From VRUE01 sp963702955 (GTDB lineage: Bacteria; Actinomycetota; Thermoleophilia; Solirubrobacterales; 70-9), in assembly GCA_963702955.1 (NCBI GenBank), contig OY969774.1:930001-994000 (forward strand): DNA of 64,000 nucleotides, written 5' to 3'. A program made the position numbers and the translations under genes. Positions 29,798-39,119 of the stretch are shown here, piece by piece; within the stretch, counting starts at the first letter, position 1, and every line of letters starts with the position of its first letter. The notes beneath the pieces are model-generated. The model ran no database searches. It was given only the letters and a program-made list of their open reading frames with translations, and was not told where the DNA came from.

Positions 29798-31477
29798 TCA
29801 GCCGCGACGCAGCAGGCGCATGACTTGATCGAGCTCGGCAACACGCAGCAGCTTCGCCATGCCGACGTAGACGATCCCCCCCAGCGCCAGCCCGGTGCCG
29901 AGCGAGACGATCTGGCCGCCGAGGCCGCGACCGAGGGTCGAGTCGAGCGCGTCCCAGATTCCGTAGGAGACGCCGGCCAGGGCCGCCGCGGCGATCGTGA
30001 TCCGCAGGGCGGTGGAGAACAGCCGCCGCAGCTCGAGGCCGCCGAACTCGTGCCGCAGGACGACCGCCTGGGCGACGACCGCGGCGGTCGTGCCGATGCC
30101 GGTGCCGGCGACGATGCCGCCGGTGCCGAAGGGCTTGTAGAGGGCGAGCGCGGCGAGGGCGGAGACGACCAGGTCGAGGCCGGCGAGGCTGGTCGCCAGC
30201 CAAGGGCGTTGGAGGCTGAAGAAGGTTCGGGTCTGCAGCAGGTAGAGGCCGTTGGTCGGCAGCGAGAAGGCGAACCAGAAGAGGGCCGTGGCGACCAGGG
30301 TGGTCTGCTCGGGCGTGAACTCGCCGCGCTGGTAGACGAGCCGGATCATCGGCACAGACAGGACGAGGACCGCGGCGGCGGCCGGAACGAGGACGAAGAG
30401 GATCTGCCGCATCCCGTTGGCCATCGTCGCCCGCAGGTTGTCGTGCTCGCCGCGGGCGGCGAAGCGGGCCAGGGTCGGGAAGAGGACGGTGGCGATCGCC
30501 ACCGAGAAGACCCCCTGCGGAAGCTGGTAGATGCGGAACGCCTTGTCGATCGCCGCCGGCGCCTGGTCGCTGACCAGGCTGCCGAAGAGGCTGTTGATCA
30601 GCAGGTTGAAGTTGATCAGGCCGAGGCTGATCGTCACCGGCAGCATCAGCAACAGGACCCGGCGCACGTCGGGATTGCGCCATTCGAAGCTCCAGCCGAA
30701 CTTGAACGGCGTGTTGCGCAGGTCCCAGGTGGGGATCAGCAGCTGTACCAGAGTGCCGACGAGAATCCCGATCGCGTAGGCGTAGATCCGGTTCTGGCCG
30801 TGAAAGGCCGGCACCAGCAGGACGACGACGACGATGATCGTCAGGTTCCAGAACAGCGGCGAGATCGCGAAGGCGCCGAAGCGGTCGTAGCTGTTGAGGA
30901 TGCCGACGACGACGCCGCTCAACCCGAGCAGGATCAGGATCGGGAAGAGGACCTGCGAGAGGGTGATGGTGAGGTCGAGGATCTCGCCTTCGAAGCCGGG
31001 CGCGAAGAGCGGCATGATCACCGGGGCGGCGAGCACGAAGAGGGCCGTGATGGCGCCCAGCACGAGGGTGACGAGGAGCAGCAGGGTCGAGGCGAGCCGG
31101 AACGCCTCGCGGTAGTTCTTCTTCTCCAGCTGCTCGGTGAAAATCGGCACGAAGGCCGGCTGCAGCGCGGCGTCGGCGAACAGGGCGCGGACCAGGTTCG
31201 GCACCTGGAAGGCGATCGTGAAGGCCGACATCGGGCCGTTGATCCCGTAGTACCCCGCGGCGACTACTTCGCGGCCGAGGCCGGCGATCCGCGATGCGGC
31301 GGTGGCGACCGAGAAGAACGCGGTCGAGCGGGCGATCCGCCCGGCCTGCCGCCCGGGGGCCGGATCGCTCGCGCTTTCCTCACCCGGTTCGAAGGCCTCG
31401 GCGGCGCGCAGCGCCGCGTCGGCTGCCACATCGGCCTGCTCCGGATCCGGTCTGTCGGGTGCCGTGGGCGTCTCCAA
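29798..31477 (-). CDS. murJ: Lipid II flippase MurJ (MviN)
   Basis: This 559-residue polytopic protein flips lipid II across the membrane. The MATE-like core starts at about residue 48 (IARSTAFFSVATAASRIAGL, then GREVVAAGYYGI and FQVPNLVRALFADAALQPAF, the MviN signature) and has about 14 membrane segments. The first 45 residues are acidic and Ala-rich, probably a cytoplasmic tail. The start is TTG 31477; an in-frame GTG at 31429 is equally possible. Divergent from rpsT. Confidence 0.92.
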   Translation of the reverse strand: METPTAPDRPDPEQADVAADAALRAAEAFEPGEESASDPAPGRQAGRIARSTAFFSVATAASRIAGLGREVVAAGYYGINGPMSAFTIAFQVPNLVRALFADAALQPAFVPIFTEQLEKKNYREAFRLASTLLLLVTLVLGAITALFVLAAPVIMPLFAPGFEGEILDLTITLSQVLFPILILLGLSGVVVGILNSYDRFGAFAISPLFWNLTIIVVVVLLVPAFHGQNRIYAYAIGILVGTLVQLLIPTWDLRNTPFKFGWSFEWRNPDVRRVLLLMLPVTISLGLINFNLLINSLFGSLVSDQAPAAIDKAFRIYQLPQGVFSVAIATVLFPTLARFAARGEHDNLRATMANGMRQILFVLVPAAAAVLVLSVPMIRLVYQRGEFTPEQTTLVATALFWFAFSLPTNGLYLLQTRTFFSLQRPWLATSLAGLDLVVSALAALALYKPFGTGGIVAGTGIGTTAAVVAQAVVLRHEFGGLELRRLFSTALRITIAAAALAGVSYGIWDALDSTLGRGLGGQIVSLGTGLALGGIVYVGMAKLLRVAELDQVMRLLRRG

Positions 31478-31493
31478 GCTGGGTCTCAGTCGC

Positions 31494-31499
31494 TATAGT
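31494..31499 (+). promoter_or_regulatory. Candidate -10 element for rpsT
   Basis: TATAGT lies 45 bases upstream of the rpsT ATG in the short divergent region shared with murJ. No convincing -35 hexamer is seen, so this is only a candidate. Confidence 0.3.
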
Positions 31500-31544
31500 C
31501 GGCGGCCGCCCGGAGCCGGCTCCGCCGCCTCAGGCACATGACCA

Positions 31545-31808
31545 ATGGCCAACATAGCCTCACAGAAGAAGCGGATCCTACGCAGCGAGCGCGAGCGGAC
31601 CGAGAACCGGCTGCTGACCAGCACCGTGAAGACCTACTTCCGCCGGCTCGAAAGCGCCGTCGAGGGCGGCGAGGCCGCATCGATCGAGGCCGAGCACAAG
31701 GAGCTCGTCTCGCGGATCGACAAGGCGATCCAGAAGGGCGCCATGCACAAGAACACGGGCGCTCGCAAGAAGTCGAAAGCGGCGCGGCTAGCCCGCAGCG
31801 GCGCGTAG
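31545..31808 (+). CDS. rpsT: 30S ribosomal protein S20
   Basis: This 87-residue, lysine/arginine-rich helical protein binds 16S rRNA. MANIASQKKRILRSERERTE and GAMHKNTGARKKSKAARL are typical. It is one of few plus-strand genes here, and its last 21 bases overlap the 3' end of convergent holA, a frequent neighbour in other genomes. Confidence 0.95.
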   Translation: MANIASQKKRILRSERERTENRLLTSTVKTYFRRLESAVEGGEAASIEAEHKELVSRIDKAIQKGAMHKNTGARKKSKAARLARSGA

Positions 31809-32756
31809 CGCCAGCGTCAGCGCCAGATCGTCGCCGTAGTCCGCTCCGCCCCGGCACCAGACCTCCAGGTCGGCGAGGGCGACGGTCGCATCCTGCAGAC
31901 CCTCGACGTCGGTGTCGTGCAACCGAGCCACGAGCTGCTTGGCCGCGTAGGGGTGCATTCCGAGGCTCGCCTCGACCTGCTTCGGCGGCACTCCGTCCTC
32001 GAGCTGCGCTGCCGCCGCGCACGCCTTGCGCAGACGCGAGGCGAGGCCGTAGATCAAGCCGGTGACGTTCTCTCCCTGGGAGATCAGCCGCTCGCCGATC
32101 GTCAGCGCCTTCGCCGGGTCGCGTTCGAGCAGCGCGTCGGACAGGGCCCACACGGCCGCCTCGGAGGTGTCGGCGATCATCGCGTCGAGATCGGTGGCCG
32201 AGACCTCGCCCCCCTCCCCCGCCCACAGCGCGAGGCGCTCCAGCTCGTGATGGAGCCGCGTCGGGTTGGCCCCCATGCGGTCGACCAGCATGCGGGCGGC
32301 GCCGGGGTCGAGGCGGAAGCCGAGCCGCTTGGCCTCGCCGACCAGGACGCGCGGCATCTCCCGCGCCTTCGGCGCCTCGAACTCGTGGATCTCGCCCTTC
32401 GCGGCCTTGACGGCTTTCGCCAGCTTGGCCGGCGCCTTGGCGCGGGCGATCAGGACGACGGTCAGGTCCGGGGGCAGCTCGCCGAGTGCCGCGGCAACCG
32501 CGTCAAGCTGCTTGTCGCGCCAGCGCTCGACGCCGTCGGCGAGCAGGTAGCGTCGCGACTCGGTCAGCGACATCGCCGGGATCGCGCCCAGAAGCGCCTC
32601 GTGGTCGGGTGCGCCGCGCCCCTCCCCCGCTTCGAACACCTCGAGCGAGACGGTCCCGCCCTCGCGCTCGGCCCGTGCCCGCAGGCGCGCCCGAGTGGCG
32701 TCGATCTTCGCCCCGTCGGTGCCGGCGATCAGGTAAAGCGGCAGCATCTCGGCCAT
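31788..32756 (-). CDS. holA: DNA polymerase III delta subunit
   Basis: This 322-residue clamp-loader subunit opens the beta clamp. It has the N-terminal AAA-like domain (LYLIAGTDGAKIDATRARLR), YLLADGVERWRDK, VVLIARAKAPAKL and the C-terminal collar domain (LTIGERLISQGENVTGLIYG). An in-frame ATG at 32747 is an alternative start. The 3' end overlaps rpsT by 21 bases. Confidence 0.9.
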   Translation of the reverse strand: MAEMLPLYLIAGTDGAKIDATRARLRARAEREGGTVSLEVFEAGEGRGAPDHEALLGAIPAMSLTESRRYLLADGVERWRDKQLDAVAAALGELPPDLTVVLIARAKAPAKLAKAVKAAKGEIHEFEAPKAREMPRVLVGEAKRLGFRLDPGAARMLVDRMGANPTRLHHELERLALWAGEGGEVSATDLDAMIADTSEAAVWALSDALLERDPAKALTIGERLISQGENVTGLIYGLASRLRKACAAAAQLEDGVPPKQVEASLGMHPYAAKQLVARLHDTDVEGLQDATVALADLEVWCRGGADYGDDLALTLALRAAAG

Positions 32757-32822
32757 CGGCCGAGTCTAGATGCCGGCCCGGGTCCCCAAGACGTGCCGGG
32801 GGTTAGATACCTATGTGGGCAC

Positions 32823-33536
32823 TCAATCGTCGGCACGTCCCCCCGGGCCGTGGCCACAGCCGTGCCCCTCGTCGTCGTCGCGGCCGTAGGCGTGGCCCTG
32901 CCCGTTGCTCCATGGTGGGACGTTGGATTCGACCGGGGGCGCTTCGGAAGCGACCGCTTCCGGGGGCGACGGCGGGAACGCCGGCGCCGGTGGTGAGGTC
33001 AAAGGCTGAGTCGTCGGAACGCCGCCGCTCGGCGCCTGGGCCTGCGCCGGCTGCGAGGGGGGCGAAGGCGGTGCCTGTTCCTGGGGCGTCGGCGAACCGT
33101 GTGAGCCGTTGCCGTGACCTCCCTGGCGCCCGACCGGCGCCGCGGGTGAGGAGACGAGTTCGACCGGTGGGGCCGCGGGCGGGACGGCCGGCGGCCCTGC
33201 GGGGACCGGCGTCTGCCTCTCATGCAATGCGACGGGCCTCTTCCCCCCGGCCGACGCCGGGCGCACGACCGTTCGGGGCCTGTTCCCGCTCAAGGCGATT
33301 GCGTCGCCGACCGACTCGTGTAGGACCGGAGCCCGCGGGACCCGGCTGCCTTCGATCAGCGGCCAATTCCCCTGCAACGCGACGGCGATCATCGCCAGGC
33401 CGACCGCGGCGGTCATGCCGAGCAGGGCGAAGGTGGTGCTGCGGGTCCGATCGAGCAGGCCGTCGCCGAGGACGCTGAACCTCGCCTTCGACCGCAGCCC
33501 GGAGTGTTTCCGCTTCCAGTGCACCTGTTCGACCAT
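32823..33536 (-). CDS. Proline-rich single-pass membrane protein, unknown function
   Basis: The 237-residue reading from ATG 33536 has a basic cytoplasmic start (VHWKRKHSGLRSKARF), one membrane segment (TTFALLGMTAAVGLAMIAVAL), and then a long extracytoplasmic region rich in Pro, Ala, Ser and Gly. It ends in a His/Gly/Asp-rich tail (GQGHAYGRDDDEGHGCGHG) that could bind metal. A GTG at 33614, just after the comEC stop, would add 26 residues. No family recognised. It lies between comEC and holA. Confidence 0.5.
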   Translation of the reverse strand: MVEQVHWKRKHSGLRSKARFSVLGDGLLDRTRSTTFALLGMTAAVGLAMIAVALQGNWPLIEGSRVPRAPVLHESVGDAIALSGNRPRTVVRPASAGGKRPVALHERQTPVPAGPPAVPPAAPPVELVSSPAAPVGRQGGHGNGSHGSPTPQEQAPPSPPSQPAQAQAPSGGVPTTQPLTSPPAPAFPPSPPEAVASEAPPVESNVPPWSNGQGHAYGRDDDEGHGCGHGPGGRADD

Positions 33537-33617
33537 CGGCCACCGCCCAACCGGCAAGAGGGTGCGCGGGCGAAAAACCCAATTTCGATTCGTCGATTCG
33601 TTGAGGCGAGGCACAGC

Positions 33618-35498
33618 TCAGCCGTCGGTGTCGATCCGAACTCCCCTGCGGCTCACGTCGAGGACGACCGTGCCGTCCTCGTCGGTTCGCAGCACCGGCA
33701 CGCCGTGATCCGCGAGCGTCGCGAGCGTGCCGGGAGTCGGATGGCCGAACGGGTTGTCGGCGCCGACCGAGATCACCGCCAGCTTCGGCCTGGTGCGGTC
33801 GAGCAGGTCGCCGAGGCCGGCGTCGTCGCTGCCGTGGTGGGCCACCTTGAGGACGTCGATCGGGCCGGGGTCGATCGGCGTCGTTTCGGCCTCGGCGTCG
33901 GCGGTCAGCAGCATCCGGAAGCGGCGCCAGCGGACGAGCATGACGAGCGCCAGCCGGTTCGGGTCTTCGCCCCGGTGCGGGACCGCGAGCAGCTCGCGTG
34001 GCGGCCAGAGCACGTCGAGCCGCAGCCTCCCGTCGCGCACCTCGCTCCCCTCCGCCAGGCGGCGCGGCACCGCGCCGGCGGCACGGGCCTCGGCGAGCGT
34101 CGGCCTGCCCAGGACGGCGTAGAGGAGCCGGCCGACCGGCATCGTCCCGAGCAGCTCGCGGATCCCGCCCGCGTGATCGGACTGGTCGTGGGTGACGACC
34201 GCGGCGCCGATCCGTTCGACTCCGGCGGTGCGGAGCTTCGCGACGAGGCCGTCCCCAGGCGGGCCGCCGTCGACCAGCACCGCCGGCGCGCCCGCCGGCT
34301 GCAGGAGGATCGCGTCGCCCTGGCCGACGTCGAGGACCGAGACACGCAGGCCCATCGGCGGCCCAGCCGCGGCGCCGCCACCGGGCACCCGAAGCGCCAG
34401 CGCAACCCCGACCGCAGCAAGGATCGCCATCGCGCCGAGAACAGCCCGCCGACGGGCCGAAAACCCTCCCATGGGGTGGGAAATCGGCCCGTCGGCCCGT
34501 CGTTTGCGGAGGGTGGCGATTCGGCGCTTGTGGCCGAGGCGAAGGGCGGCGACGGCCCCGAGCGCGATCGCCGCGTAGGAGGCGACCAGGGCGCCGATGC
34601 CGATCCGCAGGTGGAGGTAGGCCCAGCTCGGCCTGCCGCACCAGGCGGCGACCTGGGCGATGTAGGCGAGCAGCGGGGCGTCGAGGGCGTTGATCATCGC
34701 GACCGGGAAGCCGGGGATCTGGCCCGCCGCGGCGGCGAGCATTCCCAACCACATCGCCGGCGCCACCGCGGGCAGGGCGAGGAGGTTGGCGATCAGCGTC
34801 GTGGTCGAGATCGCTTCGAAGTGGTACGCGATCAACGGCGCCGTCGCCAACGTTGCCGAGATCGTCATCGCCGCCCCCTCGGCGAGCGCCCGGCGCCAGC
34901 TCGTGGCACCGATCCGCGCGATGATCGTCTCCCGTAGCGGCGCCGCCAGCAGCAGGATGCCGAGCACGGCGGCGAAGCTGAGCTGCCAACCGACGTCAGT
35001 GGCGACGCCGGGCTCCAGCGCCAGCATCGCCGTCGCCGCGACGGCGAGGGCGAAGAAGCGCGAGGCGCGCCGGCCGGCAAGGGTCGCGACGACGCTCAGC
35101 GCCCCCATCACACCGGCGCGCTGGATCGACGGCCCGGCGCCGGCCAGCGGCACGTAGACGGCGATCAGCCCGAGCACCCAGACGAGGCGGGTGCGGAGCG
35201 GGATGCCGAGAGCGGCCAGGACCGGGATCGCCAGCAGGGCCAGCAGGGCGACGTTTTGACCGCTGACCGCCAGAAGATGGCTGAGCCCGCTGCGGCGGAA
35301 GTCTTCAACTGTCGGGGGATCGATCGCTTCGTCCTCGCCGAGGACGAAGCCGCGCGCCAGCTCCGCCTCCCGCGGGGGCATCCCCTTCCCCAGAGCCGTC
35401 TCGGCGCGACCGCGGATCTCGCCGCTGTGGCCGAGCGCCAGCAGGACGGCCGCCGCGACGCCGAGCAGCAGCGGCAGGGACGGACGCGGATCGCGCAT
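33618..35498 (-). CDS. comEC: ComEC/Rec2-type DNA uptake channel, carrying a palindromic insert
   Basis: This 626-residue membrane protein imports single-stranded DNA in natural competence. The Competence domain carries HLLAVSGQNVALLALLAIPV; the C-terminal metallo-beta-lactamase-like domain has VLDVGQGDAILLQ, VVTHDQSDHAGGI and VLKVAHHGSDD. The N-terminal OB (DUF4131) domain of longer homologues is missing. Between the two domains, RRADGPISHPMGGFSARRR is encoded by an inverted repeat (34451-34493) related to one in folC. It starts six bases after comEA. Confidence 0.9.
   Translation of the reverse strand: MRDPRPSLPLLLGVAAAVLLALGHSGEIRGRAETALGKGMPPREAELARGFVLGEDEAIDPPTVEDFRRSGLSHLLAVSGQNVALLALLAIPVLAALGIPLRTRLVWVLGLIAVYVPLAGAGPSIQRAGVMGALSVVATLAGRRASRFFALAVAATAMLALEPGVATDVGWQLSFAAVLGILLLAAPLRETIIARIGATSWRRALAEGAAMTISATLATAPLIAYHFEAISTTTLIANLLALPAVAPAMWLGMLAAAAGQIPGFPVAMINALDAPLLAYIAQVAAWCGRPSWAYLHLRIGIGALVASYAAIALGAVAALRLGHKRRIATLRKRRADGPISHPMGGFSARRRAVLGAMAILAAVGVALALRVPGGGAAAGPPMGLRVSVLDVGQGDAILLQPAGAPAVLVDGGPPGDGLVAKLRTAGVERIGAAVVTHDQSDHAGGIRELLGTMPVGRLLYAVLGRPTLAEARAAGAVPRRLAEGSEVRDGRLRLDVLWPPRELLAVPHRGEDPNRLALVMLVRWRRFRMLLTADAEAETTPIDPGPIDVLKVAHHGSDDAGLGDLLDRTRPKLAVISVGADNPFGHPTPGTLATLADHGVPVLRTDEDGTVVLDVSRRGVRIDTDG
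34451..34493. repeat. 43-bp inverted repeat inside comEC (FSARR family)
   Basis: Outer arms GACGGGCCGA (34451-34460) and TCGGCCCGTC (34484-34493) are exact complements; the middle is a weaker CCC/GGG hairpin centred on CCATGG. The ends match the folC element at 59251-59299. On the comEC strand it reads ADGPISHPMGGFSARR. Confidence 0.88.
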
Positions 35499-35504
35499 CG
35501 GCGC

Positions 35505-36098
35505 CTATGGCTGCAGCCGAGCGCGCAGCGATTCCATCGTCGCCGGGCCGATGCCGCTGACGTCGTCGAGCTGGTCGACCGAGGCGAGGCCGCCGTGCTG
35601 GTCGCGGTATTCGACGATCTTTTCGGCCGTGACAGGCCCGATCCCGTCGATCGTGTCGAGTTGGTTGACGGTGGCGCTGCCGAGGCTGATCGGCCCTTCT
35701 TCGGCCGAGGCCGCCGCCGCGGCCGTGCCACCCGGCCCCGCTTCGGGCACGACGACCTGCTGGCCGTCGGCGAGCCGGGCGGCCTGGTTGATCGCCTCCA
35801 GGGCGGCGCCGCCATCGGCGCCGCCGGCCCGCTTCAGGGCATCGATGACCCGCGACCCGGCCGGCAGGCGGTAGACGCCGGGGCGACGCACCGCGCCGGC
35901 CACGTCGACGACCACGTCCGGCCCGCCGCCGCTGCCGGAAACGCTGAATTCGCCAGAGGACGACGAAGACGACGAGGAGGAGTAGCTCGATTCGGCCGGC
36001 CCGCTCCCCTCGGCGCGGATCGCCCTCGCCCCGACCAGCAGTAGCGCGATGGCGACCGCACCGTAGACGACGACCTGCGAGCGGGACAGTTCGGGCAT
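35505..36098 (-). CDS. comEA: ComEA-type helix-hairpin-helix DNA-binding protein
   Basis: This 197-residue competence DNA receptor has a membrane anchor (VVVYGAVAIALLLVGARAI), a serine tract (about 38-50), an SLBB domain (VVVDVAGAVRRPGVYRLPAG) and two helix-hairpin-helix motifs (VNQLDTIDGIGPVTAEKIVE and VDQLDDVSGIGPATMESLRA). It precedes comEC, together indicating DNA uptake capacity. Confidence 0.92.
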   Translation of the reverse strand: MPELSRSQVVVYGAVAIALLLVGARAIRAEGSGPAESSYSSSSSSSSSGEFSVSGSGGGPDVVVDVAGAVRRPGVYRLPAGSRVIDALKRAGGADGGAALEAINQAARLADGQQVVVPEAGPGGTAAAAASAEEGPISLGSATVNQLDTIDGIGPVTAEKIVEYRDQHGGLASVDQLDDVSGIGPATMESLRARLQP

Positions 36099-36154
36099 GG
36101 CCGAAGCGTCCCGGGTCCGAGCGCACGCGTGGCGCGCTCAATGAAAAAATTCAG

Positions 36155-36553
36155 CTACAAGTCTTCGTCGTCGTCGTAACCGGCGACCTCGGCGAGTTGG
36201 TCGCTGTAGAGGTCGGAGGAGGCGACCGGGGGCGACTGGGCCGAGACGCAGGTCAGCGGCGACTCGCCGTCGTTGGCGATCGAGTGGTCGGTCGCGGGCG
36301 GGACGAGGATCAGGTCGCCCTCGGCGACCTCCTGGGTGTCGCCCGCCACCGACATCGTCCCGGCGCCGCGCACCACCACGTACACCTGCTCGGCCTGCCC
36401 GTCGCTGCGCAGGGTCTGCTTGGCGCCGCCGGGAATCTCGAGCCAGGTGACGGACATGTTGCGGGCGCCCATCTCGCCGGCGTCCATGAGGACGCGGTAC
36501 CGGAGCCGGTGCCACTCCTCCACCGGGGCTTCTGAAAGGCGCCTCACCAGCAT
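36155..36553 (-). CDS. Cupin-domain protein
   Basis: This 132-residue single-domain cupin has GAKQTLRSDGQAEQVYVVVR (motif 1 region, without the usual first histidines) and EGDLILVPPATDHSIANDG (motif 2 with PPATDH). It ends in a very acidic tail, YDDDEDL. It may be a small-molecule binding or sensing protein. It is 56 bases downstream of leuS and upstream of comEA. Confidence 0.65.
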   Translation of the reverse strand: MLVRRLSEAPVEEWHRLRYRVLMDAGEMGARNMSVTWLEIPGGAKQTLRSDGQAEQVYVVVRGAGTMSVAGDTQEVAEGDLILVPPATDHSIANDGESPLTCVSAQSPPVASSDLYSDQLAEVAGYDDDEDL

Positions 36554-36609
36554 GCGGGGCGCTTTGTACCAGATAAGACGGCCTGAGCGTGAAAACCAGG
36601 CGCACTCGC

Positions 36610-39099
36610 CTAGCGAACCACGAGGTTGACGAGCTTGCCGGGGACGACGACCTCCTTGACGACTTCTCTGCCGTCGAGGTGGCGACGCACCTTCTCGCTG
36701 GCGCGGGCCAGCTCCAGCAGCTCCGCCTCGGCGGCGTCGGGGGCGGCCTCGATCCGGTCGCGCAGCTTGCCGTTGACCTGCACCACCAGGGTCACCGTGT
36801 CGCTCGCCAGCAGCGCCGGGTCGGCCTGCGGCCAGGGTCGCTCCCAGACGCGGTCTCCCTCGAGCCGCTCCCAGACCTCGGCGCCGAGGTGGGGGGCGAA
36901 GGGGAAGATCAGCGAGGCCGCGGTGGCGGCGGCGAAGCGAACCGCGGCGATGCCCCCCGGCGCACCGAAGAGGCCGTCCTTGAGCCGGTAGGCCTCGTTG
37001 ACCAGCTCCATCACCGCAGCGACCGCGGTGTTGAACTGGAAGCCGCGCTGGAAGTCGCGGGTCGTCTTGTCGATCGCCCAGTGGGCCTTGGCGAGCAGCT
37101 CGCGCGCCTCGCCCGTGGTCGCCGCGGGATCGAGGTCGGAAGCCTCTTCGCCCTCGACCTCCTCGCAGAGCCGCCAGAGCCGGGAGAGGAAGCGGTGCAC
37201 GCCCTCGACTCCCTCGTCGGACCAATCGCCGCCGCGCTCGGGCGGGCCCATGAAGCAGACATAGGTGCGGGCGGTGTCGGCGCCGTGACGCTGCACGTAC
37301 TCGGCCGGGCTCACGGTGTTGCCCTTCGACTTCGACATCTTCGCCCCGTCGCGGGTGATCATCCCCTGGGTGAACAGGTTGGCGAACGGCTCCTGGACCG
37401 AGAGGTGCCCGAGATCGGCCAGCGCCTTGGTGAAGAAGCGCGCGTACATCAGGTGCAGGATCGCGTGCTCGACCCCGCCGATGTACTGGTCAACCGGCAG
37501 CCAGTGGTCGGCCGCGTCGCGGTCCCAGGGGGCGACGGCGTTGCGCGAGTCGAGGTAGCGGATGAAGTACCAGGAGGAGTCGACGAAGGTGTCCATCGTG
37601 TCGGTCTCGCGCCGCGCCGCGCCGCCGCAGCGCGGGCACTCGGTCGCGACCCAGTCCTCGGCGGCGGCCAGGGGGCTGCGCCCCTGCGGCGCGTAGTCCT
37701 CGACCTCGGGCAGCTCGACCGGCAGCTGCTCCTCGGGCACCCCGACGATGCCGCACTCGCCGCAGTAGACGACCGGGATCGGTGCCCCCCAGTAGCGCTG
37801 GCGCGAGACCAGCCAGTCGCGCAGGCGGTAGTTGACCGAGGCGCGACCGCGATCCTCGGAGGAGAGCCACTCGACGATCTCCCCGTAGGCCTCGCGGTTG
37901 CCCTTGCCGTCGAAGCGGCCGGAGCCGGTCATCGGCCCGTCGCCGGGGTAGGGCAGGCCGGCGGCGTCGCGCGCCGATTCGGGATCCTCGCCCTCGATCA
38001 CGCGCTTCACCGGCAGCTCGAAGGCCCTGGCGAACTCGTAGTCGCGGGCGTCGTGGGCGGGTACCGCCATGATCGCGCCGGTGCCGTACTCCATCAGCAC
38101 GTAGTCGGCGACGAACATCGGAATCTGCTCGCCGTTGACGGGGTTGACGACGCTGCGGCCGAGCGGCACGCCGGTCTTCTCGCGGTCCTCGTCGCCGCGC
38201 TCGGAGGCCGACTCGCGGGCGACCCGGTCGACGTATTCGCGCACCGCCGCCTCGGCTTCGGTGCCGGCGATCAGCCGCTCCAGCTCGGGGTGCTCGGGGG
38301 CGAGGACGAAGAAGGTGGCGCCGAAGAGGGTGTCGGGGCGGGTGGTGAAGACGGGGAAGTCGAGCTCCGCTTCCTCGCAGCGGAAGACGACCTCGGCCCC
38401 CTCGGAGCGGCCGATCCAGTTGCGCTGCATGGTGACGACGTGCTCGGGCCAGGACTCGAGCAGGTCGAAGTCGGAGAGCAGCCGCTCGGCGTACTCGGTG
38501 ATGCGGAAGAACCACTGCTCGAGGCGGCGCTGCACGACCGGCGTGCCGCAGCGCTCGCAGCGGCCATCGACGACCTGCTCATTGGCGAGCACCGTGGCGT
38601 CCTTTGGGCACCACTGGACGGGCGCCTCGTCGCGGTAGGCGAGCCCGCGCTCGAACAGCTGCAAGAAGATCCACTGCGTCCAGCGGTAGTACTCGGGGGT
38701 GTGGGTCGCCAGCTCGCGCGACCAGTCGATCGAGATCCCCCACTCGCGGAACTGGCGGCTGAACGACTCGATCGAGCGCTGCGTCGCCTCGCGCGGCGGC
38801 TCGCCGGTCTTGATCGCGTTGTTCTCGGCCGGCAGGCCGAAGGAGTCATAGCCCATCGGGTGGATCACCTCGAAGCCGTGGCGGCGGCGGAAGTGGGCGA
38901 TCGCGTCGCCGACCGCGTAGCACTTGAGATGGCCGACGTGGGGCTCGCCCGAGGGATAGGGCAGCATCTCCAGCACGTAGGACTTCGGCTTGTCGTCCTC
39001 ATAACCGGGCTGCCCAGGATTGGCGACCTCCCAGGTCTTCTCCTCGGCCCAGAGGCGCTGCCACTTCGACTCGATCGATTTCGGTTCGTACCCGGCCAT
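36610..39099 (-). CDS. leuS: Leucyl-tRNA synthetase
   Basis: This 829-residue class Ia enzyme charges tRNA-Leu. HIGH motif YPSGEPHVGHLKCY near residue 45; CP1 editing domain with FTTRPDTLFGATFFVLAPEH; zinc-type CGECG and CPRCGG; KMSKS motif GAKMSKSKGNTVSP; anticodon-binding and C-terminal domains follow. ATG 39099 (MAGYEPKSIESKWQRLW) matches bacterial LeuS. No T-box leader is present. Confidence 0.96.
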   Translation of the reverse strand: MAGYEPKSIESKWQRLWAEEKTWEVANPGQPGYEDDKPKSYVLEMLPYPSGEPHVGHLKCYAVGDAIAHFRRRHGFEVIHPMGYDSFGLPAENNAIKTGEPPREATQRSIESFSRQFREWGISIDWSRELATHTPEYYRWTQWIFLQLFERGLAYRDEAPVQWCPKDATVLANEQVVDGRCERCGTPVVQRRLEQWFFRITEYAERLLSDFDLLESWPEHVVTMQRNWIGRSEGAEVVFRCEEAELDFPVFTTRPDTLFGATFFVLAPEHPELERLIAGTEAEAAVREYVDRVARESASERGDEDREKTGVPLGRSVVNPVNGEQIPMFVADYVLMEYGTGAIMAVPAHDARDYEFARAFELPVKRVIEGEDPESARDAAGLPYPGDGPMTGSGRFDGKGNREAYGEIVEWLSSEDRGRASVNYRLRDWLVSRQRYWGAPIPVVYCGECGIVGVPEEQLPVELPEVEDYAPQGRSPLAAAEDWVATECPRCGGAARRETDTMDTFVDSSWYFIRYLDSRNAVAPWDRDAADHWLPVDQYIGGVEHAILHLMYARFFTKALADLGHLSVQEPFANLFTQGMITRDGAKMSKSKGNTVSPAEYVQRHGADTARTYVCFMGPPERGGDWSDEGVEGVHRFLSRLWRLCEEVEGEEASDLDPAATTGEARELLAKAHWAIDKTTRDFQRGFQFNTAVAAVMELVNEAYRLKDGLFGAPGGIAAVRFAAATAASLIFPFAPHLGAEVWERLEGDRVWERPWPQADPALLASDTVTLVVQVNGKLRDRIEAAPDAAEAELLELARASEKVRRHLDGREVVKEVVVPGKLVNLVVR

Positions 39100-39119
39100 C
39101 GGAGTGGCCGATCTTACGT

